Below are positions 8,165-17,025 of a stretch of DNA of 27,698 bases, in pieces; the first letter of the stretch is position 1; every line of letters begins with the position of its first letter. Made by a program: the position numbers and the translations under genes. Origin of the DNA: UBA9619 sp964630665 (lineage in GTDB: Bacteria; Pseudomonadota; Gammaproteobacteria; Arenicellales; UBA868); NCBI GenBank assembly GCA_964630665.1, contig CAZVVN010000040.1:1-27698 (forward strand), given 5' to 3'. The notes beneath the pieces are model-generated. The model had not been told where the DNA came from. It worked only from the letters and a program-made list of their open reading frames with translations, and did not search any database.

Positions 8165-8203
8165 TGAGTTGAACCACTCGGGGTGCAGGGGCGGGACAAC
8201 ACA

Positions 8204-8872
8204 TTATCCGGAATTGCTCGAGGTTCGTGCGACGGCCCAGACCCTGACCTCCGTGGCGCCGGCCGTTCTCAGGACCCTGGCCAGTTCGTTTGCTGTGTTG
8301 CCGGTGGTGACGACATCATCGATCAGGGCAATCTTCTGGCCGATCGGCTGCTCCACTACTTCGAATACCCCGCTGAGGTTCGACTGTCGCTCCCGATGTG
8401 AGAGACTGGACTGGCGCTGGGTCTCCCGCTGCTTGACGATCAGGCTGCTCCGTGTCCTGATTTTCAGGCGTCTTCCGACCAGTCGAGCAAGATAGGCTGA
8501 TTGGTTCAAGCCGCGCCTGCGCACGGCGCGCAGGGTCATCGGGACCGGTACCAGGAAGTCAGGCATAGCTTCACCCCGCTCGCGGATTATCTCGACGATC
8601 AATTCGGAGGCGGTCCGTGCCCAGGGTAGGCGTTCCCGATACTTGAGCTCGCAGACGATGCGGTCGAGGGGTTTACGGTAAATCAACGGAGCAACAACAT
8701 TTTCGAAAGCTCTCGGGCGGGTCTGACACGCCCCGCACAGCCGGCCACCAGTCAGGGGCAGCGCGCAGATCATGCAGGGTCTGGTGTTCCACGGCAATGT
8801 CCTCCAGCATTCTTCACAAAGACCATGTTGCCACTCAACCTTGTCATCGCAGAGCAGGCAACTCGAGGGCAT
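8204..8872 (-). CDS. comF: ComF family protein (phosphoribosyltransferase-like)
   Basis: ComF proteins belong to the type I phosphoribosyltransferase superfamily and are linked to DNA uptake in naturally competent bacteria; the exact reaction is not settled. The 222-residue protein starts with a double zinc-finger-like region (CLLC, CEEC, CMIC, CGAC within the first 50 residues). It continues with the PRT fold, including LVPVPMTLRAVRRRGLNQSAYLA and the PRPP-binding motif IALIDDVVTTGNT. These are textbook ComF features. It diverges from bioC, and comF sits next to bio genes in many gammaproteobacteria. Presence near a type IV pilus locus fits possible transformation but does not prove it. Confidence 0.93.
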   Translation of the reverse strand: MPSSCLLCDDKVEWQHGLCEECWRTLPWNTRPCMICALPLTGGRLCGACQTRPRAFENVVAPLIYRKPLDRIVCELKYRERLPWARTASELIVEIIRERGEAMPDFLVPVPMTLRAVRRRGLNQSAYLARLVGRRLKIRTRSSLIVKQRETQRQSSLSHRERQSNLSGVFEVVEQPIGQKIALIDDVVTTGNTANELARVLRTAGATEVRVWAVARTSSNSG

Positions 8873-9172
8873 CAGCCGGGTGATTGCCCGGATCAGGGCC
8901 GATTGCAGGGGTTTTCCTTAGACACGGTACTCATCTTCTAATTGGGTGACTGGCTAGGGATGACTGAATGGCCCCATTGAGCCTAATGTTTCCGCGGATT
9001 GCTGTGAGAAACCGCACAATGGCTGAAGACCCTCGCGCGAGGTGGTAGGTCGCAGACACCCCAGGCGGCTCTTGCGGGTCGCGCCAGCCAGTCATCTGGT
9101 GGACAATAGTCCGTGGTTTTTGAAGATAGCGTCACAGTCAAGACCTCAGATCGCGTGGAAGAAAATGGAAAG
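8873..9172. other. Divergent comF / bioC intergenic region
   Basis: No gene is recognised. It contains a perfect 12-bp palindrome CCTCGCGCGAGG at 9031-9042 and a small CCGGG/CCCGG hairpin at 8876-8891 just before comF. I see no BirA-type biotin operator (TTGTAAACC arms). If bioC starts at GTG 9113 the gap is 240 bp. Confidence 0.4.
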
Positions 9173-10024
9173 ATGACTGAATCGTCAGATCAGCTCGAGC
9201 GTTCATCGATAAAGCGCCACTTTTCAGAGGCTGCAGCATTTTTTGATTCCGCGGCCTTGGTCCACCAGAGGGTGGCTGGGGAGCTTGTCGATCGACTGCA
9301 GTATGTCCGCCTGTCACCGGCAGCGGCATTGGATCTTGGCTGTGCGACGGGCTTCTGTACTGCTCTGCTGGCTGAACGTTTCCCGCAAACCCAGCTGGTC
9401 GGGCTGGACCTCTCCTTCGCCATGCTCACGCACAGCTCAATGCTCCAGGCCAGGGCTGGCCGCGTGGCAGGTGATGCCGAGTTGTTGCCGCTGGTAGAGC
9501 AGAGTTTCGATCTGGTGGTTTCAAACCTGCTGCTGCCCTGGTGTGAGCCAGCCAATCTGTTTGGCGAGGTGTATCGGGTGCTGCGTCCGGCCGGTGTGTT
9601 CGTCTTTTCGAGTCTTGGGCCCGATACCCTCAAGGAACTGAAGCGTGCCTGGTCGATCGTCGACGACACGCCGCACGTACACACCTTTATAGATATGCAC
9701 AACCTCGGGGATAGGCTTCTGGCGGCAGGGTTCGCTGAGCCGGTGATGGATACCGAGGTCCTAACTGTGACTTACGATACGCTGAGCGGTCTTTTAGACG
9801 AGCTTCGGGCAACTGGTGGCTCGAACGCGTTGTACGCGCGTCGCCGCACCCTAACCGGCAGGCGCCGGGCTGAACGCCTCCAGACCGCGTATGAATCGTT
9901 TCGCGGCGCCGACGGCAGGCTGCCGTCAACCTGGGAGATTGTTTACGGCGTTGCCTGGCGGCCTGAGCGGCCCGTGTCTGGTGAGCCTCGTGGTGTAGGG
10001 GTGCCAGTCAGGTTAGGGGACTGA
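9173..10024 (+). CDS. bioC: Malonyl-[acyl-carrier protein] O-methyltransferase BioC
   Basis: BioC methylates malonyl-ACP with S-adenosylmethionine so that the fatty acid machinery can build the pimeloyl chain of biotin. The class I methyltransferase fold is visible: ALDLGCATGF (motif I), LVGLDLSFAML, GDAELLPL, and DLVVSNLLLPWC. The stretch FSSLGPDTLKELKRAW followed by HVHTFIDMHNLGDRLLAAGF is a strong BioC signature. The open frame begins at GTG 9113. I prefer ATG 9173 (283 residues), because the family N terminus (IKRHFSEAAAFFD) begins shortly after; GTG 9155 is also possible. No other bio gene follows in this window, so bioC appears detached from a bio operon downstream; the upstream comF neighbour is a remnant of the usual context. 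Confidence 0.92.
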   Translation: MTESSDQLERSSIKRHFSEAAAFFDSAALVHQRVAGELVDRLQYVRLSPAAALDLGCATGFCTALLAERFPQTQLVGLDLSFAMLTHSSMLQARAGRVAGDAELLPLVEQSFDLVVSNLLLPWCEPANLFGEVYRVLRPAGVFVFSSLGPDTLKELKRAWSIVDDTPHVHTFIDMHNLGDRLLAAGFAEPVMDTEVLTVTYDTLSGLLDELRATGGSNALYARRRTLTGRRRAERLQTAYESFRGADGRLPSTWEIVYGVAWRPERPVSGEPRGVGVPVRLGD

Positions 10025-10061
10025 GCGGCTGACTTACCGGCCAATTTCTGGTCAGGGTCTG

Positions 10062-11021
10062 TCAGGTCAGGGGATAGAAAACCATCTGATCGATCAGCAG
10101 GGCGAGGTAGAGAGCGAACAGATACTGGATGGAGAAAAAGAACAGCCTGCGGGCAGGATGATCCGTGTCCGGAGTCTTGTCCGGAGTCTGGCCAGCCTGC
10201 CACAGTCGTACGGTATAAAAGGCGAAGCCGATACCAAACAGTACGGCAACCCCGGCATAAAGAATCCCGGACAGGCCAATGGCTACCGGTAGCAGGGAGG
10301 CCGGCAGCAGTAGGGCGGTGTAGGCGATCATCTGCCGCTGGGTAGCGCGCTCACCGGCTACCACTGGCAGCATGGGTACCCCAGCAGCCTGGTAATCGCC
10401 CCGGCGAAACAGAGCCAGGGCCCAGGAGTGCGGCGGGGTCCACAGGAAGATGATCAGGAAAAGCGCGATGGCCCCAAGGCCGATATCAGCGCTGACGGCA
10501 GCCCAGCCCACCACTGGGGGCAGGGCCCCGGAGACGCCGCCGATGACCACGTTCTGGGGGGTGATGCGCTTGAGCCAGACGGTGTAGACAAGAACATAGT
10601 AACCAATGGTGGTCAGCAGCAGGGCGGCCGATACCGTGTTGACGTAGAACCCCATGGCGAGCACCGAGCCTGCTGCCATCAGAATACCGAACACCAGGGC
10701 AGAGCCCGGCCGCATGCGTCCGGCCGGCAGGGGTCGCTGCATGGTCCGTCGCATCTGTGCGTCGATATCGCGGTCGTACCACATGTTAATGGCCCCGGCT
10801 GCGCCAGCGCCAAAGGCGATGAAGACGATCGCCGCAGTTCCGGTCCAGGGATCGATGCTGCCGGGTGCCAGTAGCAACCCGACCAGAGCGGTGAACACCA
10901 CCAGTGACATGACCCTGGGCTTCATCAGCACCGCATAGTCGGCCACTTGGAACCTGGGCTCGGTTGTTCGGCGATTCAGGGACGCCGAGACGGGTGTGCT
11001 GCTGGAGGATCTGGTCCGCAC
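10062..11021 (-). CDS. cyoE: Protoheme IX farnesyltransferase (heme O synthase)
   Basis: This integral membrane UbiA-superfamily prenyltransferase converts protoheme to heme O with farnesyl diphosphate, for heme-copper terminal oxidases. The 319-residue protein shows the family motif NMWYDRDIDAQMRRTMQRPL, with the first Asp-rich site DRDID and a conserved Arg-Pro. The second loop region is WTPPHSWALALFRRGDYQAAGVPM. About eight or nine hydrophobic helices are evident. The start is GTG at 11021, preceded by GGAG about 12 bp away. Usually it sits with ctaA or cytochrome oxidase genes; here it follows pyrD by 104 bp and its oxidase is elsewhere. The name ctaB is equally valid. It converges with bioC. 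Confidence 0.96.
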   Translation of the reverse strand: MRTRSSSSTPVSASLNRRTTEPRFQVADYAVLMKPRVMSLVVFTALVGLLLAPGSIDPWTGTAAIVFIAFGAGAAGAINMWYDRDIDAQMRRTMQRPLPAGRMRPGSALVFGILMAAGSVLAMGFYVNTVSAALLLTTIGYYVLVYTVWLKRITPQNVVIGGVSGALPPVVGWAAVSADIGLGAIALFLIIFLWTPPHSWALALFRRGDYQAAGVPMLPVVAGERATQRQMIAYTALLLPASLLPVAIGLSGILYAGVAVLFGIGFAFYTVRLWQAGQTPDKTPDTDHPARRLFFFSIQYLFALYLALLIDQMVFYPLT

Positions 11022-11059
11022 GTGTTCGCTTACTCCAGGACTTCGAACAGAAATTCCGA

Positions 11060-11083
11060 CCCGGCAGTATCAACCACGCCGGG
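11060..11083 (-). terminator. Possible hairpin between pyrD and cyoE
   Basis: CCCGGC (11060-11065) and GCCGGG (11078-11083) form a perfect 6-bp stem with a 12-nt loop. On the minus strand only a short T-rich patch follows. It may attenuate read-through from pyrD to cyoE. Confidence 0.22.
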
Positions 11084-11125
11084 CAGTGTCGAGTTTGAGA
11101 TTGTAACCCGTCTCATAGTAGCCGA

Positions 11126-12226
11126 TCAGTCTCGATCCGAAGAGCACACCGCTGTCCCTGTAGCAACGCCAGATGGGCTGGCCGTCAGGGAGGCGTCAAG
11201 GTCTTCGAGGATTCGGCGAATCAGTACCGGCCCCTGGTAGATCAGGCCGGTATACAGCTGGACCAGGCTCGCTCCAGCCTGGAATTTCTCCCGGGCATCT
11301 GGCCCGCTCAGGATACCGCCCACGCCGATGATCGGTAGGCTGCCGTCCAGCGTCTGCGCCAACCGGGCGATCGTGTCGGTCGACAGCGAGGCCAAAGGTG
11401 CTCCGCTCAATCCGCCCGTCTCCCCGGATGCCGGCTCGCTGCTTGTCGAGTTAGGGCGAGTGATGGTCGTATTGGTAGCGATGACTCCATCCATGCGCTG
11501 GCGGATCAGGGTCCGTGCGATGCGGTCGATGTCGTGGCGTTCCAGGTCTGGGGAGATCTTGACGGCCAGCGGTGTGTAGCGGCCGTGGCGGTCAGCCTGC
11601 CGGGTCTGCTCGGCCTTGAGACCGGCAAGCAACCGGTCCAGAGCCAGCTCGCCCTGCAGGTCACGCAGTCCCGGCGTATTGGGGGACGACAGATTGACCG
11701 TAATGTAGTCGGCAATGCCGTATACGGCCCGCAGACCTGCGCGGTAATCCGCCTCTGCCTCAGCCAGTGGCGTCGCAGCGTTCTTGCCGATATTGATGCC
11801 GATTGGAATAGCAGTGCGGCGCCGAGCCAGATTGGACAGGAAGCGGCCCAGACCGACGCTGTTGAATCCGTTGCGGTTGATCAGTCCCTGTGCCCGGTTC
11901 AGACGGAAGAGCCTTGGTCGGGGGTTACCGGGCTGGGGCAGAGGCGTGACGGTGCCCAGCTCCATAAAGCCGAAGCCGAGGGCGGCCAGGCCATCCACCG
12001 CCCGTGCGTGTTTGTCCAGCCCGGCCGCGAGGCCGACCGGATTGGAGAATCGGATACCCATGACCTCCACAGGGCAGCGTGGCAGACGACCACCGATCGC
12101 ACCGGTCAAGTGCTGCTGCACGGGTCCAAGGCGACCCACAACGCTGAGACAGGCGAGCACGAACTCGTGGCTGGTTTCGGGGTTCAGCGAGAACAGCAGC
12201 GGTCGGATGGCCCGGTACGTGTTCAT
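11126..12226 (-). CDS. pyrD: Dihydroorotate dehydrogenase (quinone), class 2
   Basis: PyrD oxidises dihydroorotate to orotate in pyrimidine synthesis and passes electrons through FMN to membrane quinone. The 366-residue protein begins with the amphipathic N-terminal segment (MNTYRAIRPLLFSLNPETSHE) typical of class 2 membrane-associated enzymes. It continues with NPVGLAAGLDKHARAVDGL, ELGTVTPLPQPGNPRPRLFR and NRNGFNSVG. The catalytic-serine loop is NLSSPNTPGLRDLQ (about 178-191), the FMN/orotate site NTTITRP, and the phosphate-binding part GVGGILSGPDA. It starts 3 bp after the stop of the upstream pseudouridine synthase, so the genes are tightly coupled. The C-terminal tail after ILEDL is unremarkable. 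Confidence 0.96.
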   Translation of the reverse strand: MNTYRAIRPLLFSLNPETSHEFVLACLSVVGRLGPVQQHLTGAIGGRLPRCPVEVMGIRFSNPVGLAAGLDKHARAVDGLAALGFGFMELGTVTPLPQPGNPRPRLFRLNRAQGLINRNGFNSVGLGRFLSNLARRRTAIPIGINIGKNAATPLAEAEADYRAGLRAVYGIADYITVNLSSPNTPGLRDLQGELALDRLLAGLKAEQTRQADRHGRYTPLAVKISPDLERHDIDRIARTLIRQRMDGVIATNTTITRPNSTSSEPASGETGGLSGAPLASLSTDTIARLAQTLDGSLPIIGVGGILSGPDAREKFQAGASLVQLYTGLIYQGPVLIRRILEDLDASLTASPSGVATGTAVCSSDRD

Positions 12227-12229
12227 GGG

Positions 12230-12958
12230 TCAGAAGTGCTCACCCGCCCGAAGGTAGCGCCACTGCCCCCGGCGGAGCCCGCCGAGTCTCACCCGTCCGA
12301 TCCGGATCCGGGTCAGAGACACTATGGATAGCCCAACCAGGTCACACATCCGTCGGATCTGCCGTTTTCTGCCTTCGATCAGTACAAAACGCAGGGTCTG
12401 CTCGCCCGTTCTTACCACCTCTACGGGCTTGAGACGCCGCCCGTCCAGGGCCATGTCGCCGTTTAACCGGCTCAGCGTGTTTTCCGGAAGTTCTCCTTCC
12501 ACGCGGACGGCATACTCCTTTTCGACCTTGCTGTCGGGCCCGATCAGCTGACGGGCGATACGCCCGTCCTGGGTCAGGACCAGCAGCCCGCTGGAGTCTA
12601 TGTCGAGTCGGCCGGCGACATGCAGGGTTCGATGATCTGGAGGAGGGCGGCCCTCGTGTATTGACGCGCCGCTCCAGTTGGCCCGGGTGATGAGCGATAC
12701 GGCTTCCCGGTATTCTTTCTCGGGCTGATTCGAGACCACCCCGGGCGGCTTGTTGAGCAAAACCGTCAGCAGTGCCTGCTGGTTGGCCCGTGCTGCCGGA
12801 ACGACAGTAATCTCAGATACCGGGTCGATGCGGGTGCCGAGCCGTGTCACCGCCTGCCCGTCAACCATTACGTGGCCGCGTTCGATCAGGCGGTCGGCCT
12901 CACGCCGGGAGCACATTCCGCGCTGGGCCATCAGCTTGGACAGCCGGACCCCGGTCAT
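12230..12958 (-). CDS. rluF: RsuA/RluB/E/F family rRNA pseudouridine synthase, closest to RluF
   Basis: This enzyme isomerises a uridine of ribosomal RNA. The 242-residue protein has an N-terminal S4 RNA-binding domain (VRLSKLMAQRGMCSRREADRLIERGHVMVDG). The catalytic domain carries GRLDIDSSGLLVLTQDG, where Asp119 should be the nucleophile, and EGRKRQIRRMCDLVG. The motif VLLNKPPGVVSNQPE and the ending LTRIRIGRVRLGGLRRGQWRYL resemble RluF (23S rRNA U2604) more than RluB or RsuA, but the subfamily is an inference. The ATG has GGAG directly adjacent, too close for an ideal ribosome binding site. It lies 25 bp after purB and 3 bp before pyrD in an operon-like row. Confidence 0.85.
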   Translation of the reverse strand: MTGVRLSKLMAQRGMCSRREADRLIERGHVMVDGQAVTRLGTRIDPVSEITVVPAARANQQALLTVLLNKPPGVVSNQPEKEYREAVSLITRANWSGASIHEGRPPPDHRTLHVAGRLDIDSSGLLVLTQDGRIARQLIGPDSKVEKEYAVRVEGELPENTLSRLNGDMALDGRRLKPVEVVRTGEQTLRFVLIEGRKRQIRRMCDLVGLSIVSLTRIRIGRVRLGGLRRGQWRYLRAGEHF

Positions 12959-12983
12959 CTCCTGCGTAGCCGACCTGCCTGGG

Positions 12984-14402
12984 TCATTGCTTGGGGCAGT
13001 TGTCTTCCAGGAACTGCTCAGCCAGCGACTCGGCGTTACCAGTGTACCGGGCGGGTGTGAGACTTCGCAGTCGTTGGCGAGCGTCGTCGGGCAGTGCCAG
13101 GCCGTCGATGAACCGGTGCAGCGTTTCGGCCGTTATGCCAGACTTTCCCCGGGTCAGCGCCTTGAGCTGTTCGTAGGGTTGCGGCAGGCCGTATCGGCGC
13201 ATGACGGTCTGAACTGCTTCGGCCAGAACCTCCCATGCGTTGTCCAAGTCTTCACCTAGGCGATCAGTGTTGACGGCCAGTTTCGACAGCCCCTTGCGTG
13301 TCGATTCCAGAGCCAGGATCGTGTGGCCCAGGGCACTGCCGAGATTGCGCAAAGCGGTAGAGTCGCTCAAGTCTCTTTGCCAGCGGCTGACCGGCAGTTT
13401 CTCTGCCAGGTGCCCGAGCAGTGCATTGGCAAGACCGATGTTGCCCTCGGCGTTCTCGAAGTCAATTGGGTTGACCTTGTGCGGCATGGTACTGGAGCCC
13501 ACCTCACCGTCGGTCGGGTGCTGTTCGAAGTACCCGAGAGAGATATAGAGCCAGAGATCCCGGTCCAGGTCGAGCACAATCAGGTTCAGTCGGATCAGAG
13601 CGTGACAGAACTCGGCGATGCAGTCGTGCGGTTCGATCTGGGTGGTCATCGGTTGGTTGTCGATTCCGAGGCTATTGACAAATGATCTGGAAATGTCCGG
13701 CCAGTCGGCCTCCGGGTAGGCTGCCAGATGGGCGTTGAAGTTTCCGACCGCACCGTTCATCTTTCCGAAAAGAACGACCTCAGTCAGTGAGCGCCTGGCC
13801 CTGCGCAGGCGTGCGATCACGTTGGTGATCTCCTTGCCCAGGGTCGTCGGGCTCGCTGGTTGCCCGTGCGTCCGTGCCAGCATGGGCAGGTCCGTGGTGG
13901 TCCCTGCCAGCTCTGACAAATCGGCGATCAACTGGTCAGTACCTGGTGTCAGCAGGTCATGCCGTGCGCTCTTGAGCATCAGAGCATAGGCGAGGTTGTT
14001 GATGTCCTCCGAAGTACAGGCAAAGTGGATGAATTCGGCGACTGCCGCGAGTTCCGGTTCGGTCGCGACCGCATCTTTGAGAAAATACTCGACAGCTTTG
14101 ACATCATGATTGGTCCTGGCTTCAATGGCCTTAACTTCTTCAGCGTCGGCTTCAGAGAAATCGATGAGCAAGCGGTCGAGATACGCATGTGCCTTCTCGG
14201 AGAGTTGCGCGACTTCCGGGACTGCCGCTGAGCGAGACAACTGTTCGAGCCACCGTACTTCGACTACCAGGCGGTGCCGGATCAGGCCGTACTCGCTGAA
14301 CAGTGATCGCAGCGGGGCCAGTTTTCCGGCATAGCGGCCGTCTAGCGGTGACAGCGCCGTCAGTGGAGACGAGTGCTGCGAATGACGGTTTGGGTGGGGC
14401 AT
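12984..14402 (-). CDS. purB: Adenylosuccinate lyase
   Basis: PurB acts twice in purine synthesis: it releases fumarate from SAICAR and from adenylosuccinate. The 472-residue protein aligns by eye along its length with the E. coli-type enzyme: LTALSPLDGRYAGKLAPLRS, EARTNHDVKAVEYFLKD, FIHFACTSEDINNLAYALML, LARTHGQPASPTTLGKE, TTQIEPHDCIAE, and the superfamily signature GSSTMPHKVNPIDFEN with the catalytic serine loop. It ends with TRGKSGITAETLHRFIDGLALPDD. The ATG at 14402 has no clear Shine-Dalgarno sequence. It is the first gene of a minus-strand row continuing with the RluF-like gene and pyrD, so nucleotide synthesis genes are cotranscribed with an rRNA-modifying enzyme. Confidence 0.97.
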   Translation of the reverse strand: MPHPNRHSQHSSPLTALSPLDGRYAGKLAPLRSLFSEYGLIRHRLVVEVRWLEQLSRSAAVPEVAQLSEKAHAYLDRLLIDFSEADAEEVKAIEARTNHDVKAVEYFLKDAVATEPELAAVAEFIHFACTSEDINNLAYALMLKSARHDLLTPGTDQLIADLSELAGTTTDLPMLARTHGQPASPTTLGKEITNVIARLRRARRSLTEVVLFGKMNGAVGNFNAHLAAYPEADWPDISRSFVNSLGIDNQPMTTQIEPHDCIAEFCHALIRLNLIVLDLDRDLWLYISLGYFEQHPTDGEVGSSTMPHKVNPIDFENAEGNIGLANALLGHLAEKLPVSRWQRDLSDSTALRNLGSALGHTILALESTRKGLSKLAVNTDRLGEDLDNAWEVLAEAVQTVMRRYGLPQPYEQLKALTRGKSGITAETLHRFIDGLALPDDARQRLRSLTPARYTGNAESLAEQFLEDNCPKQ

Positions 14403-14494
14403 CGGATCGCGGGGAACAGCATCGGGCTACAGAATACTAACACACTGGTGCCTGTTTTCTGTTCCCGATTGCGCGGCCTGGCCGGGGGGGCGGT

Positions 14495-15640
14495 TCAAAG
14501 TGTGCGGCCATCGAGTTGTCGGACCGTGTTGAATCTCAACATCATCCATCCGGTCGACACCAGCAGAACAGTCGCACCAGCCGCAACTGCAAATGGAGCA
14601 GAGACCATGGCAGCCAGAGAGCCTGCCGACAGACCACCCAGTGCAATCAGGCTGAACGTTATGCTGTGTATCCCCATCACCCGGCCGCGCAGTTCATCGG
14701 GTACCTTGAGTTGTAGTATGGTCCTCGACCTGATCAGATAGAACGCGGAGACTGCGCNNNNNNNNNNAAACCCACTGGCGACTATGAAAACATAGGATGA
14801 GTTGCCGGCAAAACCGGCATTCGCGGCGAAACCGTAGAGCGAGAGGGCGGCCAGTAGAGCACCGCCGAGCATGATCCGCCCCAGATTCTGGCTCTGCTGA
14901 AAACGACTGATGATGATGGTTCCCAAGACAGATCCTACGCCGGTTGCCGAAATCAGGATGCCGTAGCCGCGTTCTTCGCTGCCCATAATGTCGACGAATA
15001 TCGGCATGATCTGAACATACGATGTACCGAAGAACATCATGATCCAGGTCAGTGCAATCAGTAGATAGAAGAGTCGGTTCTGCCCAATGAAACGAGCCCC
15101 GTCTATGAAATCGTGCCACGTGTTGCTTCGGGTTCCAGTTTTGTGTGGTACCGCCAGTGGAACCAGGACCAGTATCATGACGATAAATCCGGTACTGCAG
15201 AGCATGAAGACGACAGCCGTACCGCCAACGGCGATGAGGATCCCACCCAGTGCCGGTAGAACCATGCGAGTGGCTTGCCACAAGATGGAGTTGAGCGCGA
15301 CCGCACTCATCATCTGGTGCGGTTCGATCAGTGCCGTGAAGATCGAGATACGGGCCGGCAGGTCAAAACCGTGGACCATGCCGAGCAGTCCGGCGACAGC
15401 CAGAACGTGCCAGACCCTGACGACGCCCGTTGCATCGAGTAGCGCGAGTGCTGCCAAAAGCGCGGCGGCCAGCAGGTTGGTCACGATTAGAACGTTTCGT
15501 CGATTGAAGCGATCAGCTACCAGACCACCTGCCAGCGTGGCTGCAATGGTCGGCAGGGCGGTTGCGGCCCCCAGCAGGCCAAGGTCAAACGCAGAACCGC
15601 TCAACTTGAATACCAGCCATGCCATCGCAACGAAGTACAT
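14495..15640 (-). CDS. MFS transporter, EntS-like/MFS_3 type, 5' end apparently frameshifted and interrupted by an assembly gap
   Basis: This is a 12-helix-type major facilitator protein, probably an exporter. Visible features are GGLVADRFNRRNVLI (the loop 2-3 motif), GMVHGFDLPARISIFTALI, and RTILQLKVPDELRGRVMGIHS near the C terminus, which is typical of the EntS/MFS_3 group. The coordinates use the first in-frame ATG, but that would cut helix 1. Upstream in frame the protein clearly continues (LQALRSRPYRRFWLGSIGS) with no ATG, GTG or TTG before a stop. Upstream of a run of seven C (15725-15731) the adjacent frame offers ATGs at 15768, 15765 and 15759, so one missing base would restore a full gene. 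Ten N at 14758-14767 leave four undetermined residues; the frame agrees on both sides. The substrate is unknown. Confidence 0.82.
   Translation of the reverse strand: MYFVAMAWLVFKLSGSAFDLGLLGAATALPTIAATLAGGLVADRFNRRNVLIVTNLLAAALLAALALLDATGVVRVWHVLAVAGLLGMVHGFDLPARISIFTALIEPHQMMSAVALNSILWQATRMVLPALGGILIAVGGTAVVFMLCSTGFIVMILVLVPLAVPHKTGTRSNTWHDFIDGARFIGQNRLFYLLIALTWIMMFFGTSYVQIMPIFVDIMGSEERGYGILISATGVGSVLGTIIISRFQQSQNLGRIMLGGALLAALSLYGFAANAGFAGNSSYVFIVASGFXXXXAVSAFYLIRSRTILQLKVPDELRGRVMGIHSITFSLIALGGLSAGSLAAMVSAPFAVAAGATVLLVSTGWMMLRFNTVRQLDGRTL
14758..14767. other. Assembly gap (10 N)
   Basis: Ten undetermined bases lie inside the MFS gene. The reading frame is continuous across them if the length is right, so the gap may be close to its true size. 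Confidence 0.99.
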
Positions 15641-15888
15641 CTGTGTGGCACCGGTGGATCCGATCGAGCCGAGCCAGAAACGTCGGTAAGGTCTTGACCT
15701 TAAGGCTTGGAGGTTCAGGCTTCGCCCCCCCGTTTCAGAAGGTCAGAACCATGTTCCATCCACATCATTTGGGGCCCTGCGGCTGGTATCTCCTCGGGAT
15801 CACGGGCTCAGACGGCTGGCTGTCGTAGGTGAAGGTGTATGAGCGATGAGTGGCAAACTACTCTGGGGGAATGCGCTGACAGGTCGCT

Positions 15889-16989
15889 TCAAACCTTTCT
15901 GGGTGCGCCGGCACTCAACAGTACCGCGATCCACTGGCTCCGAGGATCACTCTCAAGGGCAATCTTGACCAGCATGGTCAATGGTGCCGACAGGAACATG
16001 CCAACTGGACCCAGTACCCAGCCCCAGAAAACCAGGGAGACAAACACCACCAGCGTCGACAGTCCCAGGCCACTGCCCATGTAGCGAGGCTCGAGAACAT
16101 TACTGACAACCAGGTTAACGATCAGATAACTGCCCGTGACCAACAGCGCGGTCTGACTGCCAGTGTCCAGGAAGGCGAGAAAGATGACGGGGACCGCCGC
16201 GATAACCGAACCGACGTAAGGTACAAAGTTCATGAAGAAAGCGAGCGAGCCCCAGAGAACGGCAAAGTCGACACCCAGGAGAAATAACAAGGCGGTGACA
16301 GCGCTGCCTGTGATCAGGCTCATCACGGCCTTGATGACCAGGTACTGCTTGACTGACTCCAGGAATCCGGAAAATCGTTGCAGGGTCTGTTCGGGATCGG
16401 GAAGAATTGCCTGCAGTTTTTTCGGAATAGTTGATGCCTCGACCAGCAGGAACAAAACAGTCAGGGTGATCAGGAGGCCGTCGCCAAGGATTCTCCCGAT
16501 GCTGCGGAGAAGTCGACCGAGGACCCTGACAGCCGCCTGCGGGTCGATCAAGCTGTGGTCGACCGCGGGCAGGATCGGAAGATCGTGCCTTTGGGTCCAG
16601 TCAGATAGACCGTTGACCATGGCCCGCAGTTTCAGTTCATAGGCGGGTAGCAGAGAGCTGAACTGGTCGATAGATGATCCGATCAGTGACCCGATGGTCA
16701 CAATGAAAAGGACTAGCGCGAGCAGGATCAGTCCCAGGGCAGCCCACGCCGGTAGCTTGCGTCGCTGAAGCCATAGCATTGGCGGTGTCATGATCAGGGC
16801 GACAAACATCGCGAGTAGCAGCGGAATGACGATTTCGCTTGCCGCCTTGATCCCGGCGATCACGATGACGAGCGAGGCCAGCACCAGCAGCACACGGGTT
16901 CCAGAACTGAGAAAATTGGCTGAACTCACTGCAATCGGCTGCTGTTGACTAGTTGCTGTGGGAAAGAGGCGAGGGCTGGCCAGGGGCAC
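15889..16989 (-). CDS. AI-2E family transporter / PerM-type permease (TqsA-like)
   Basis: This membrane protein of 366 residues belongs to the UPF0118/AI-2E exporter family (TqsA, YdiK, PerM). It has three helices near the N terminus, a hydrophilic middle (about 110-190) predicted outside the lipid core, and a C-terminal bundle containing SLAFFMNFVPYVGSVIAAVPVIFLAF and NVLEPRYMGSGLGLSTLVVFVSLVFWGWVLGPVGMFLSAPL. Those two stretches are the family hallmark. E. coli TqsA affects autoinducer-2 export, but other members transport ions or are uncharacterised, so the substrate is not assigned. The start is GTG 16989; GTG 16929 is an alternative. It follows the MerR gene by 36 bp on the same strand and may be cotranscribed with it. 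Confidence 0.88.
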   Translation of the reverse strand: MPLASPRLFPTATSQQQPIAVSSANFLSSGTRVLLVLASLVIVIAGIKAASEIVIPLLLAMFVALIMTPPMLWLQRRKLPAWAALGLILLALVLFIVTIGSLIGSSIDQFSSLLPAYELKLRAMVNGLSDWTQRHDLPILPAVDHSLIDPQAAVRVLGRLLRSIGRILGDGLLITLTVLFLLVEASTIPKKLQAILPDPEQTLQRFSGFLESVKQYLVIKAVMSLITGSAVTALLFLLGVDFAVLWGSLAFFMNFVPYVGSVIAAVPVIFLAFLDTGSQTALLVTGSYLIVNLVVSNVLEPRYMGSGLGLSTLVVFVSLVFWGWVLGPVGMFLSAPLTMLVKIALESDPRSQWIAVLLSAGAPRKV

Positions 16990-17025
16990 GGCCTCTGGTG
17001 ATCACGACCGTAACGTCGGCAGCCG

